This document shows, piece after piece, positions 22,703 to 36,520 of a stretch of DNA of 64,000 bases (positions are counted from its first letter, which is position 1; each line of letters opens with the position of its first letter). The stretch lies in assembly GCA_037127255.1 (NCBI GenBank), contig JBANSL010000020.1, positions 50,567,098-50,631,097 on the forward strand, written 5' to 3'. Origin of the DNA: Persicaria tinctoria. Its lineage: Eukaryota; Streptophyta; Magnoliopsida; Caryophyllales; Polygonaceae. The position numbers and the translations under genes are program-made. The notes beneath the pieces were generated by a model. That model was not told the origin of the DNA and did not search any database. It worked only from the letters and a program-made list of their open reading frames with translations.

Positions 22703-25700
22703 TGTAAAGACCGGGAAATTTTGGAATATTAAATTATTAAAAAAGTGATTTATAATCATCCCGATTCCTAAGATTTGGGGGTTTGGAATTTCCGTTCTTG
22801 AGCTATTTGTTTTATTCTAAATATTTCAAAACGAGTACCGACATTATTTAGTTAAAAATTTCAAATGCGCTTTATTCTGCTTCCGTATGCGAAAATTTCA
22901 AATAATATTTGAAGTTGTTTATTAAGTTCGGAATTGGAAATTTGAAAATCCTTTTAAGTCGAGTCGGGATAACGTCGAGAGAGGGGGTTTCAAGATTCAT
23001 TTCCGGAGTAATTTTGAATTGGGATTTATGGGAACCATTTTATTTTATTACTTCTTTTCTCCTCCCTCCTTGTTGATCCAAATGCATCAACACCTCATCT
23101 CTTTAATATTGGGATCCAAAGCAAGCTTACACCACACCCTTTTGTCCGCAACATCCTTTTGCTTTTTGGTTGGATTCAAAAACCCAAATACCTCCCCTCT
23201 TACAACTAGAAGCTACCCCCATTGTCCTCTCCCACTTGTCTTCAAGAGCTCTCTCTTACAACCCCAAATCCCAAGCCAAAATCAGATTTCAATCCCCCCT
23301 AGTTTGCATTAGAAATCCCTCCAACACCCACAAAGACACCCATTCACCCTCTCTCTCTCTCGTCCCTCCTCTGCAGAACCCGGATTCCCATCCAAAAACC
23401 ACCAAAGGACCACCATCACCTCACCTTTTCTCCTCCTTGTTCTGCCTTCCTTTCCTGAATTCGAGCCACCATTGCCACTGGTGCCCGCCGCCACCAACAT
23501 CACTCCTCTCAATCTCTGTCTTCGGAATCACCAAGCTACCCTCCTCCCCCTTGTTTCTGTCGAGCAATCCGCAGCTCTTATATCCCCCATTCCGACAAGA
23601 CCAGCAGTCGTCCGAGCCAGGAGCAGCAAAGGTCGTCCAGCAGCGCCGTTCATCCTCCTCGTGTCCCTGTTCTTCCCCATTCGAATCGGTAAGCCTCTCC
23701 TCTTCCTTCTTTCCCTCAAGCACACCATAAAAGTCGACCTTTAACCCCTCTGCACTCGTCCTAGTCCACCCCGGCGCAGATCTACCTCCGTCGAATCCAA
23801 TTCGATCCCGACGATGACGTTTTCCGGCAAGAAACTCGAGCCCTCCTCGGTGAGCATCTTCAATCCCTTCTTTCTTGTTTGCTCTGTGTTAGTTGGTTGT
23901 CGGGAAAGCGAGAGTGAGTGTGGTCGGAGCGGGTGAGGATTCCGGCGGGCGAGTCTCCGGCGAGGAGCCCCTCCCCTTCTCCTTCTTCTTCTTCCGCAAC
24001 GTTTCGTCGGGGGGAAAATAGAGCTCTTCTCTGTGCGTTGAGGAAGATGGGTCATTTGACCCATTTCCTTTCTTTCTCCCTCGGGTCTGGGCTGGGTGTT
24101 GGGTCACATGTGTGGGCTGGGCCCCTTTCTTTTGTTATTGTTAAAGTATGTCATATTAATTAAGATGTGAAGGTTATTTTGACATGTTATTTACACATTT
24201 ATAATGTATGATTTATATGATTATTTTAGTCTGATTTTATAAGACAAATATAATTTTTGAAAATATTATAAGATCGTTTTAAAGGTAATGTTATTTGGAA
24301 ATGTTTTATAATGTGGTTTAGAAGGGAGCTATTGAACTTTGGCTATACTTGTGTTGTAGAAGTTTGGAATGATTTATTAGCTTTGAATTATAAAAAGGAT
24401 TTGGAAAGATGATCTAATTTTGGTATCTTATTTTAAGCTAAGTATTATTCAGTAATTTATTTAAAAAGTTTTCAAGTTTCCGAAAATGTTCTATAAGGAT
24501 TCGTGTTGGAAAACCAAAATGCCGGAATAAATTCTATAATATGATTTTGGGAAATTGGTTTTAAGGTTTAAATGTTTAATGTTAGGATTCTTTGTCTTGG
24601 TTTGCTGATGTTGGTTTTGAGAAGAAAGTTGGAAATATGGTTGATACGATTTTATCAATGGGTTTGATTGGAGGTAAATGATTTTGGTTGATGTTGATCG
24701 TATCGGAAAGGTTTTGGAAAACGGTTTCACCATCGGTTGGTTTTGAGTATGTTGAGAACTTAGGTTTTGTGCGTATGAATGATGGACCGATAGCTTATGG
24801 AAATGGCTTGATGATAGGTGTATTGCTTTTGGATTGCTTTGGACTTGCATTTGGGCCCTTGCTTGCGTTATTTTGCTGTTCTGCATCTTCACGTAAGTTC
24901 CTTAGGGGGCTTACTCAGGTTGGACATTCATGCCTGTTGTTGCATTTTATGTTAGGTGTTGCATATACATAAAAGCATGCCATGTAGTATCCTGTTTACG
25001 TTGCACTAATTGAATGAGCATCTGCTTACTTATTGCGTTTGAAACAGAACGGCCGTTATCTGTGATAGTCCTAGAGTCTTTGCTAGGGTCATAGGGTAGC
25101 CCAGCCTCATCGGGTACCCTGAGTCAATCGAGTCATGAACTTCCTTATATTATGAGATGCCTGCGGGCTTTATTGTGGAGCGGGTTAGGCACGCGTGCCG
25201 CCCAATTATGATGGAATGCATTCACGAGCTGGCCAGTCTCCGCCCTATTCGAAAGGGGTGGAGGTAGGAGAGGGATATGCCACTTGGCATTGTCTTGTGC
25301 CCTTTACAGTATTTTTACACATTATTATAACTAGGAGCATGCTAGTGTCTTTGACTTTCGTACTGCATTAGAGCATCTTTATTAGGTATAGCACATACTA
25401 TGTGGCCTCAGCGAGGACTGCCGGTCCCGCATGATTGGCTCGATCTGACTCCTTTCCCCGTTCTTTTTTTTAAGGTATTTTCTGCAGATTTTGATTGCTT
25501 GATGTCTATATGACGGGGTCCCCTTTTTGCGAATCGAAGAACCTGGCTAAGTCTCTAACTAATTATAAATGGTAATCATCCACTTATGTTTTGGTTTTGA
25601 CCCGGCTCTGCCGTTATGCTTTGTATCTTAATTTTTCTTCCATCTTGCTTCCGTTTGAAATGAATTTCTTGAGTTAGTCCCTAGGATAAGTTAAGGGTAC

Positions 25701-25858
25701 CCAACGACCCTACGATACTTTTAGGGTTTGAAATCCCTCTTTATTTCTGACCTTGAAAATGAGTTTGAAACCTTGACCCGTACCTGGATTGCAAGATCCG
25801 AACAAGGGGTTTTATCCCTTGAAACGTAACCCGAAAATCATAATTCAGGGCTGTTACA
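22703..25858 (+). repeat. 5' LTR of the LARD
   Basis: This 3156-bp LTR differs from the right copy by scattered substitutions and small indels. Open frames inside it (for example near 23019 and 23170) are mirrored in the other LTR and look like 5' UTR-type non-coding sequence. The GC-rich, CT-rich stretch at 23350-24060 may be the promoter/leader region. Confidence 0.9.
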
Positions 25859-25862
25859 AAGA

Positions 25863-25874
25863 TGGTATCAGAGC
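25863..25874 (+). other. Primer-binding site (initiator tRNA-Met type)
   Basis: tggtatcagagc begins four bases after the left LTR and matches the standard complement of the plant initiator tRNA-Met 3' end used by many LTR retrotransposons. Confidence 0.9.
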
Positions 25875-27176
25875 TGAGGTTGTGCAATTCGGGTACGCAA
25901 GGGTCGAGTGTATGTTTTGGAAAACCGCCCATGAATTTCAAGGGATTTGAAATGATTTTAAGAAGGGCAAAATGAACTTAAGATGCCTAACCGAAATTGG
26001 ACTAAATAATGAACTTGACTTGTAATAAAAGAGGAAAACCGACCTAAAAGGGGACGTGAGTGGGTAGTAAAGGCGCTAGACTACCCCTATTGGGTGTAGT
26101 TGAGAACGGTAGGCAAAATACCAGCTTGTTCTTTACGGATGGGTTGGGAGACTCCAAGGAGACCATTATGAGTGTTATTGACTGATTCTATGCTGAGTGC
26201 TTGATGTGCTAAAGTCTGATTGGTATGGCTAACAATTAAATGTGCATTGACTGATCTGTGTAAACGGGATAGTGGGAGTACCCTTGTTTTGTGTGGCCAA
26301 ACCCAGCTTGTGTGGAACAGTCCCCTTCTATTATGTTAACCCCTTGACGGCTCTATCTAGCCTTTCCCTCGATGTCAGTATCTTCCACGGGGAATTGGGT
26401 TGGTAACCACATTGTGTCGGGAATCATGGTTGGATATTAAGGTTGTCTAAGTGAGTGTTGGAAGTTCTTGATGTCAATTTGAGTCAGAAGTAAGGTGTTC
26501 TTGGGACTGTCCTTCCTTATTCTTATGATGATCAGCAGTGTCTTCTTGCCATGAAGAGTTATACCGGAGTCCCACGGGAAAAAGGGGTGATGAGTCGGAT
26601 AGGAAAGGTCAATGGTTGCCCTTAGGGATCTCTGCCGGTTGTAATGGTGACTCTCTCTGAATTGCATGACATGATTTTATAATCTCCCGCATCTACCTTA
26701 CAAACGCTCATTAGTAAAAAGCTGCTCATGTTATGCCTTGTCATTTGTCTTGATTTTATTGTTTAAGCTCATGTTGAGGTTAGTTACATTTCTCAAGTCT
26801 CGAGTTGTGTTTTTCCTTCTGTCATGATTGTATGTTGTTATAACATGTTTACTTGGCCTATTGATCGTATGATTCTATATGTACTACTCTTTGACCTACG
26901 GATTAATCCCTAATGTGAAATTTTGCTTACATGTTTGACGTTTATGACGACCACTGTATGGGTCCGAGTTACAATTGTTACACCCCTATTATCCCACCAT
27001 GTTTTACTTAGTATGTTGTATCGTCATACAAGTGCATGAATGTATATATCATATGTTGGAAAGCTGCATAATTGATGTCCTCCCTGTGAATAGGTTCATG
27101 ATAGTGTGATCGCTCAGTTCTGATATCATGATAGAGTGAGTTCCTTACTTGATGGATAGGTGTTACAACCGGATGT
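25875..27176. other. Non-coding LARD interior, left part
   Basis: No gag-like frame, zinc knuckle or protease motif was found on either strand. The sequence is moderately AT-rich and unique within the window. Confidence 0.55.
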
Positions 27177-30100
27177 CACTACTAGAAAAATGCAATTAGA
27201 CATCTGTTGTGAACCGATGTCTTTCAAAAAAAAATTCCGACCTCTTTGTGCGTGTAGTAAAAGATCAACTTTTCCACATCGGTTTTAAGCCGATGTCTTT
27301 TCTTGGTTAAAACATCTGTTTTATTTTGAAGATAGATATAAATCAACCCCTCAAATTTATTTTTGACATGTTCACTTGTTGTTAAAGTCTTATTATTTTT
27401 CATTTATAAGCTTTTGAAGATGTCCACACCAAGCCTAAATTTTACATTTACATCACTATTTTAAAAATAATTAATGTATTAAAACAAAATAGACATCTTT
27501 TCTATTACATTGATTTTGTGTATATTAATTTCATATATATAATTTGTGATTCTTTATTGTTTTAAAATAATTTATCATATGCAATATGTACATAATTGGT
27601 GTATTAATATGATATGGACATCATTTTAAATTTTTATAACGATGTTGTTGATAGCAATATATATCAATTTATATTAACATTGTGATGCAAAAATATATGT
27701 CACACATTCATTTACATTATTCAGACGATGTATATAATGATACTAACATTCATTTTATGACATGGTTCGATTTCATAGCTATTAAGGCACAACAGTGTAC
27801 TGTTCATTTATGATTCGATACTTTTTAAAAGTAAGACTGCGCAAATGATGGGTTTTAAAAGTAACCAACCCAATTGAACCTAAACAAAATGGGCACAACA
27901 ATATGTTTACAAGGTTCAAGCTAATCCCGGCTCCAGAGGTTGCTCTAAAGGGAAAAAACAAAAGCATACAAATTCCTAAGAGGTCCATCTATACAAGAAC
28001 AACATACGAACCAAAAGCTAATCTAACAAACAACGAATAATGCAGGGATCATGAATGGACAGGGGATTGAACTCCCTGAATTTCGGCGTCTATATGGACT
28101 CATCGGGTTGTAGCCGAGTCGATGCCCACCATTGATGTCAACCTTCGTTTGCAAAGCTTCGTCACTCTTCGATTGCATATCGAGGCCAAGATGCAACGAT
28201 CTTCCTCTTCATCGTTCGTTGCTTCTTCCTCTCATTTAGACCTGCTGTTGCCACTACTCTGAATCTTGCTCAAATTGAACATCCAATGTCTAGACACATT
28301 TGACCACAATGAAAAGCATGAAGAACATATATGAAATAATGCCTAAACACATGTGAGCTGTTTTAAAAGTGCATCTCTTATTCGACTAAAAAAAAGTGCA
28401 TCTCTTAAACCTTGTACACATATATTATCGTGAAATTACATTTCCCAGGTCATTTCTAGGATACAAACTAAGAAAAAAATAGATGAAACCATTGAATTCC
28501 AGCATCATGTAAATAATTCAGAGCCGCTGTTCTGATCAAGTTTGCCTAGTAGAAATACAGAGAAGTACAAGGTGAACACAACCCATTTAAGCATCAAAAT
28601 CCTAAGATAAAGAAGATCCAAATTGTTCAGACAAACTAGTTAGAACTTGTCAGCATCAAATGAAAACTTAAACTAGCTACAATATCCACATTTACGTACA
28701 AAGACTCATACAATTCTCAAGTAACGTTAAACATCTTAATCAAGTAATAGTTATAACAATCATACCACATTCATAGATCAGTTGCTGAATAAAGCTCCTA
28801 GCATTAAATCGGATCGAATATATATAGAGAGATAGATATAAAAGATTTATGTGCAAAGTTTGAAACTTCTGAAACGCCAATAGAAAAACACAAGATTAAA
28901 TGCCAGTTAAGTAAGATTCATCAGGACAAGGTTAATTGATTCTATATATGCAAACTTGCCTGGAAAACATGGTGGAAAAGGCACGACAAAGTGAACAACA
29001 AGAGCTGAAGATCACAGAGGACCTGAAGTCAGAAGATCTGCCACATATTTTATCACAACCAAGCCAAACAAACGGTTCCAAGAATTCTACCTCCAAGATT
29101 TGTTTTGCCTTTGGTTGAACTTCTCGTTCACAAGTTCTACATTAAGAATTAATAATATATTAAAATAAAATTGACAAAGCATAGTATACTTCAGTTCTAA
29201 GAATCCAATTTATAGCTAAAAGCAAGATCGTTACCTGACTTTTGCTAATGCTTCAACTCATTACTGGATATATTTCCATCATTCTCTTTGCTGCAAAAGA
29301 AGTATACACTAATATTATGCAACACAACATCAAAGAAGTGAACGGAAACAAAGAACTAAAGACAATTTAAGAAGGGTGATAATATTTAGACAATAACACA
29401 TCAAAACACCCATCATGTGGCAGGCAGTACAACTTTATACAAGCATTCATGCTATATGTTCAAAGATAACATCGCATAACATATAAAAAATGATGAATCA
29501 CATCATCATATTTTAAGGGGTTCAATTTTTAAATAAAATCTAGGGCAAGGAATCCAATCGAAGTAAGAGCCAAGGATATACATACATACATTTATATAGT
29601 AGGCAATAAAAATTAGAAGATGCAAGATTGGAAATAAGTAATATCCAATAATAAAATGAAATTTAACATGGAATAAAGGGGTGTATAGGGAACTGTAGCA
29701 CAAGCAATACAAAGATTGTCATTTAAAATGTCTTTTAGTGAAAAGCTCTTCAAGTATTTGTACTGTAATGCCAAAAAGGTATCAATTCCTTAAGCATCCA
29801 CTTCACATACTAGAAGAGTCTATTAAGCAGCCAGTGGAGTAAGCAGCGAAAAATAAAATTTTGAATGAATACTGAATTAAACTTGTATTAAAAAAACAAG
29901 TGACCTCACAGAATGATAACTCAACACTCACAAAGACTGAAAATAATCAAACATTGATAATACACTTGACTCCAAAGCCTAATCAAATGAAAAAAATATC
30001 AGAGGAACAATGCGACATATGAAGCATAAAAAAATCAAACAAATAAATAGACATTCTAAGCATAATACGAAAATCTGTAATACAGATGATTAGTTCAGAA

Positions 30101-30926
30101 ACTTACAGAGGTGTACTTCGAATAGGAAATCAACCAGTTGACAGATGGGAAGTTCTTTCTCTAGAGAAGCTTCTTATTTAAAGCTTAGAAGACCTGCAAA
30201 TAGTTTTATCATTTAGAACTATGTCAATTGACAAAGTGGCCTATAGAGTCAACGAACAAAGCAAATAACAACGATTTCTCCTCTATCTAAAATTTCAGGA
30301 TGTCCGATGATCCATAAGACAGAACGATCCAGTCCAAGCAACTATCCCAAAATAAAAAATCTCATCTATTTATCATTGAGAAGGTAACCCTATATAGAGT
30401 AATCGATTTATTTCAAGAAGAACAACAACAAACCCTAGATCTACAAAAAAAAATCGCACAGTCCAAGAACCCTATATTTCCAAATTGGGACTAGCTAAAA
30501 ATTCCAACAAGAGAAGCAAAGAAATAGCACAAAAGAGAAGAAAAGAAGGAGAGCGTACCTATTGTAGAGAGAGAAGGGTGTCGTCTGTCAGAGAGAGCGA
30601 ACAGAGAAGGCGGTCCGGTGAGCATAGGCTTGCAAGGAGGCTTGCAGGTGGCGCCCGTTCTCCATATCTAGCTCCATCCCCAATTGACGGAAGAGTGAGG
30701 ATGGAGGTGAGGCTGAGAGAGCAGGGAGAATGGAAACGAAGGGAGCGAATAGGGAGATCTAAATGATGGAGGAGAGAGTTCGCTATGGGACAGAGAGATT
30801 GTTGGAGCATCTGAAGCGAGGAGAGAGGTCGCCGGAGGAAGGAACGGAGAGAAATCAGCGTGGCGAGCTGACTCGAAGAAGGTGAGGTGAGAGATCGAGA
30901 GTTGGTTTGGATCTAGGGATTGACAG

Positions 30927-30957
<31 letters not shown>

Positions 30958-31276
30958 GATAAGATATTAAGAGGTGAGAGAGACCGAAGAGAAGTGGGTG
31001 AAATTTTTAAGTGTTTGAAATTTCTCAAATTTTGAAAACCCTCCATTTTTTTCCAAAGTAATTTAAACCCGCGTATTTTTTAGTTACAAATTCAAACCCG
31101 TGCGTTTCAATTTATTTTGGAATCAATAATATCACATCTGTCAAAAAATTCAACAGTTGTCTAAATTAATTTTTACATCAAAAAATTATTATTTGATGTA
31201 ATAGAATAATTTAACATCGAGTGTTTTGTTGACAGATTTAAAACACATGATGTCTAATTGCATAATTCTAGTAGTG
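27177..31276 (-). mobile_element. Complete non-autonomous CACTA element inside the LARD
   Basis: The left end cactactagaaaaatgcaat and the inverted right end cactactagaattatgcaat form the TIRs, and both continue tagacatc. The 3-bp TSD TGT is perfect (27174-27176 and 31277-31279). The 4100-bp body lacks a transposase frame. A GA-rich region at 30480-31050, with gagagaaag repeats and a gaaa microsatellite near 30928-30957, looks like a promoter or leader. The minus strand is proposed as sense, because a related copy at 35149 has this end first and the same CT-rich leader on its plus strand. Confidence 0.88.
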
Positions 31277-34200
31277 TGTAATTCCCAGTATATTATATGA
31301 TGATGATCTTTAATGCAAATTCGTGGTTGTATGACATTCTGTACCCATGTTTGCGCCCATTGCTTAGGTATCGTGTTGCACCTTCCTTTTTGTTATGATT
31401 ATATGTCGCCTTCACAAGTATAATTAACCTGTTGTATTGGTGGTACTAATGACTGCTTAGAAGCATGACTGGCATGATATGAGTCTATATAATTGTTGTC
31501 TTCTCCTGGATTAGGTCCATGATAGTGTGAGAAGATTGCACTTGGCTTTGTTTGATTAAATTAGTAGCTCTATCTGTGACCATGCTGTCGAAGTAATGTC
31601 TTGATAAATGTGTGTCGCATTTAGCATTATTGAATTAGAACTCATGCCTTTGTATTCTACTTATATTGTTCTGTTATATAGGTTTTCATTACGCGTTGCT
31701 ACATTCCTCCCATGCTCTATATCGCTGGACTATGTTAATGTGGTCTCTTATGTATCATTGTGTTAGCCAATCAAGTGCATGTATCTATCAAATGTTGCAT
31801 CCGCCCTGATTAGTCCTAGCATGTTTACATGATTATCTCTCGATAGTGTTCCCTATTACTCCATGATGCTCTCTCGTGCTTACATGAATATATGACTCGA
31901 CACTTCGCATGATCACACACCACGTTATATCATGTTTTCGCATATACATGACACCCGAATGTTAGGGTAGGTCTATTCGAAGTGCCTTGATGAGTTCATG
32001 TTCGATATGTGCTAGTAGTATCCTATAAGGTTTATGAATTCCGATATGACTCTCTCGATGGTAACTTTTCGTACTTACTGCATTGCGTAAACATGCTTCG
32101 TGAACCTTATGCTGAGTTTTCTTAGGCCACTCTTAACTATGTTAGGCCTCATCGTGTACCTCTAGCATCATGTAGGACCTATGCTTTATAAATGTGACCC
32201 TTCGTTTGATTGCATGCCATTCTTGACTTATTATGTGATCACGGTTGCCATATGTGATAGATACTATGCTGCTCTTATGTGTTCTCGTATAACCTTAGGT
32301 CGGATTGTTATGATAACCTCATCATGATGCATTGACCTTGATTGTTGATATATATACCCCGCTAGTGCATTGCTCATATATGTGATATTTGCTCTGTTTG
32401 GTAAATCCCGCATATCTCGCTTAAGACTACTAGGCATTATGGCTTTCATGAATCGATAGACTGTTAGCTTGTCTTGCATGCACCTCAAGATAGAAATCGA
32501 ATGTGTCTTTTGAATGTACATGTATGTCGTTGATCTTCGAGATAGGTACATGTTAGTGTGGGTTGACATGGTTGATTCCTTGAGACAAACCCTTGCTGCT
32601 TGTCACAAATTGTAACCTCATAGATTTTCATAGGGGCAATCGTTGTCATTCTCGGGTCAAAGTCTTGTCTCTAGTCTTGTCGTCCTTTAGCCTTGGTCTA
32701 TGTTTGGTTCCGAAGTGAACATTGGGTTGCCCGTCCTTGTCACTCCCCTATCTCTGCTAACTTAGACTCCTCTGCGATATTTGGTGAGTGATTGCTTGAA
32801 AGAGAAAGGAAGTTGCATAACGATAGAGCAGTGTGGTGGAAGCGTGGGCCCATAACCCACAAGCCTCATGATCGACGGTGCTGGTGTGACAGGTATGTTT
32901 TGAGGATTGCGGCTATCGAGTACGATATGACTTGCAAGCGAGTGTCCTCCGTTCGAATTGCTAATCCTTTTGAATTTGTTGATGATGATATTGCACTGAC
33001 ATGCCGATGAGATTTATGTGTTGATGTGCTGACTTGATGATGACTGTTGCCTGATTGCCTGTTCTCTATGATGTTATGTTGATAATGCTAGTTGATATGA
33101 TGTAGACCTTATGCTTGATGATTTTCATGATTCCTTCTTCTTTAAACCTATGGGTGAGATCATTTCGTAGAGTGGTTGGAGAGGGGTGAAAGAATTTAAG
33201 CGATTAGGAGGGTCGGTGGTTTTATGAGGTAAGTCGGGTGAGAAGGATGTTGGCTTAGGTAAGGCCAAGTGAGTGCTGAGATTTATAAGATGCAATGCTT
33301 GGTGGTTCCGATGTGCTTCTAGGTGAATCTTGAGCGGGAGTGGTTAGGAATATGTCGGCTAAGTGGTGATCGAGGAATTCTTATAAAAGAGGTGTGGCTA
33401 GAAAGGCATGATGTTGTAACATTTTGGAAAGTGAGGGAAATGTAAGAAATGACCTTTATTAGTATCAAGGATATAGTATGAGAGGGTGCTCGGATACGAG
33501 GTTAGAGATAGGGGTTGAGTTCTTAGAGGTGGATGACTAGTGAGAGTGCTTGGTGGAATGAGGGGTGAGATTGGAGTATCAAAATGAATTGGGATTTCTT
33601 CAGGGGATTTTATCGGAGTTAGTATTGTTGAGTCTAGAAGAGGATTAATCTTGGCTTGAGAGTGGAGATTGTGTTTTATTTTGACTGGTATGATGTGAGG
33701 AATTTTCTTGATTTTGTGATTTATTTATATTTGCTGGCATGATGTTAGATAACGACCATGATGAACCTGATATGGAATTACATGTTGATATGAAATATTA
33801 AAATCTAGTTGGTAGTGACAAGTGTTACCATGATATATTAAAATCCTGTTATATTGGTTTAGAAGCATGTTAGGACGTGCTGTGATATGATATATGAAGT
33901 AATGATGAGTATGAACTATGGGATAATGATGCGCTATTATGTGAAAGCATGATGTTTTATTATGTGGTAGTAAGCATGATGTGTACTATATGGTTGACAA
34001 GCATGATTATTGGTTGTGTAAATGATGAGTATGACGTGAAGTATGATCGTGATTAGTATATATGAGATAATGGTGCATGATTTCTAAATGATTGTCATTC
34101 GATATTGTGATGAGTTAAGGTGATGTCTTTCAGAGCATGCTGACATATTGGTGATTTATATATTGCTTGATCTTCCTTTTTCTGAATCTTGATAGCATGA

Positions 34201-35148
34201 CTTTGTTGTGTTGATATGTTAACGTGATGAATCTGTTCTACTTGTGTTGCAATATCAATATGCGATAGTGAGATTTGATGTGTACTGACGTACTAACCCC
34301 ATAACATCTAACCCGTTGATTTTTGGACATGTGTGCTTACGTGATGAGTGATGATCATTCGATTATGTACTTATGATGCCTTCAGTACGATGTAGATACA
34401 CCTTATGATTTGTAGTATGTTGAGGTTGTTGTTCCTTTGTTACTTGAGACTTGTTGGCATGTTTATGGTTATGTTGAATGGTTATGTGATGCTTTGTGAC
34501 TATGATATGATGTGGGACTTGCCATGTGTGAGATGGCTTAGGGTATTATGCTTATATAAGAGTTGATGAGACTTTTGGTTATGGTACTTGTTGAGTTGTG
34601 AATGATGTTACATGATCTGGAAACTAGGAAGAGAATATGGGATTAGCCCTTAGAGGTGGATGATTCCACTTCCGAGCTTCTGAATTTGATTGATTATTAT
34701 GCGGGAAACTGATTTGGTTTTGGAGGATTTTGACGAAATTTTGATTGAAAGGATGTGACTTATTTTTATGTAAAGTTGCTTGGTTAAACGTCAGATTTGA
34801 AGATTTTGAATGGTTTTGAAGAGGGCTAACTTTGATTTTAAAGAATAAACATACCGAGAATTTCAACGATTTTGAGGCCAATCTTTTCCAATTGCAGAAT
34901 CCCTTTTAGAGAATTTTCACCCGAGCTTATATTATAACGCCTCACGAAGTGGATACAAGCATTTTATAGGGGCGCATATAGAATGCTTGCTAAGACCCAG
35001 TAGAGACGCTATGATTGCTTTTCGAGTTATAATGTGACCGAAAGGTTGGGGTAAGGGTGTGATAGAGGCCCATATCACATACTTGCTACGACCAATTGGG
35101 AATGTTATGATCACGTCAAGGGTGCTGTGAGGATCTCATACGGGCCCT
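31277..35148. other. Non-coding LARD interior, right part
   Basis: About 3.9 kb without recognisable coding sequence. Composition is dominated by tgatatgatg and gcatgat-type words, suggesting diffuse simple-sequence structure. Short open frames (32264-32569 minus, 32792-33010 plus) show no known motifs. Confidence 0.55.
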
Positions 35149-36443
35149 CACTACTAGAATACTGTAATTAGACATCATGCGATTTAAGTCTGTAAAAAAA
35201 ACAACAGATGTTAAATTATTATGTTACACCATTTATTAAATTTGTGATGTTGTTAAAAATTTCGACAACGGTCAATTTTTCCGACAAATGTTAAATAATT
35301 AATTCTAAATTTTTTTAAAATGCGCGGGTTTGGATTTTCCAAGTTGAAACACGCGGTGTTGAAACACTTTGAATTTTTTTGTGGATTTCAAATTTTGGGG
35401 GAATTTTATACGGAGTAACAATTAAATTATCCACTTTCACACAAACACAAGTTCCACAACCCTCATCCATTCCTACAGATCCGACCTCGTTCTCCTTTCT
35501 CACACCACAGTTCCACCAATGGCTTCTTCTCTTTCCTCCAGATCCGGCCTCATTCTCTCTTCTCCGCACCGACCTCCTTTTCCCAGCGCTGACTTCGTTC
35601 TCTTATCATCATCTTCACTCGTTGTCTCGTCCCCTCTCTCTCGCTCTGGTCGACGACCACGAAGATGGTGGCCCATCTCCTGAAACCCTAAACGGTAAGC
35701 CCTCTCACACCCTCTATTGATCTCTCCCTCTGTCTCTCTATGTCTCTCATGCCTTCTAAGTTGTGTCTTCTCTCGACTGCTAGTGATGGCCTCACCACGA
35801 TAACGACCGCCTCCCTCTTTGCTTAGCCCTCTTGCTCCCTCCGCCTCTGGTAATGGTAAGCACTCACTTCCTTCGTCTCCTTTCGACTTTCCCTTGGTTT
35901 TTGAGACCTCGAATGTTCCTCTCAAATTCAAATCTAGTGTTTTCGTGGTTTAATTTCATTCTCTAATTTTTAGATCTAGGGTTTTCATGGTCTAATTTCA
36001 TTCTCTAATTTTCAGATCTATGGTTTTCATGGTCTAATTTCAAATCTAGGGTTTTAATCTCTTAGTTGTTTGATAGGAATTTCGTCATCTTTTTGTTGTT
36101 GTTGTTAAGAAGACTTGCTCTTGTGATTTTATGAATGCTCATGCCATTTGGCCATGAAGAAACTTATCAAGCATTCATCTGTGTTTTTTTTAACAGAGGA
36201 AGAAAGCCTTTCTCTTCTATTTGCTTTAAAAAGTCAAGTGTATTATCAATGTTTGATTATCTTCAGCCTTTGTGAGTAACTAAGGTATCATTATGTGAGG
36301 TCACTTGTTTTTTGAATACAAGTTTAATTCAGTCTTAATTCAAAAGTTTATTGTTTGATGCTTGCTCTACTGGTAAGTTTATAGAGTCTTCTAGTATGTG
36401 AGGTGGATGCTTAAGAAAACGATACCTTTTTGGCATTACAGTG
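35149..36443 (+). mobile_element. Truncated CACTA copy, inverted relative to the complete one
   Basis: The left end cactactagaatactgtaat followed by tagacatcatg matches the inverted right end of the CACTA at 27177-31276. Sequence at 36290-36443 (gtgaggtcacttgtttttt, gatacctttttggcattaca) is the reverse complement of 29755-29960 in that element. Homology stops near 36443, where LARD sequence resumes, so the far end is missing. The central CT-rich segment (35440-35870) is the leader equivalent. Confidence 0.75.
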
Positions 36444-36508
36444 TTTTATAGTGATTTTAGTCTCCATGTTTTATAATGATTTTAGTCTCGGGGACGAGAC
36501 TTGTTTTT

Positions 36509-36520
36509 AGAGGTGGATGA
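36509..36520 (+). other. Polypurine tract of the LARD
   Basis: agaggtggatga lies directly before the right LTR, in the position and composition of a plus-strand primer. Confidence 0.65.

Noticed and set aside
23019..23744. Open frames on both strands repeated at 36837-37560
   Set aside because: They lie in the two LTRs of the LARD, are mirrored because the LTRs are copies, and show no known domain.
35315..35931. Frames on both strands in a CT-rich region that looks like a gene start
   Set aside because: The region is part of the truncated CACTA copy and has no domain or consistent exon structure.
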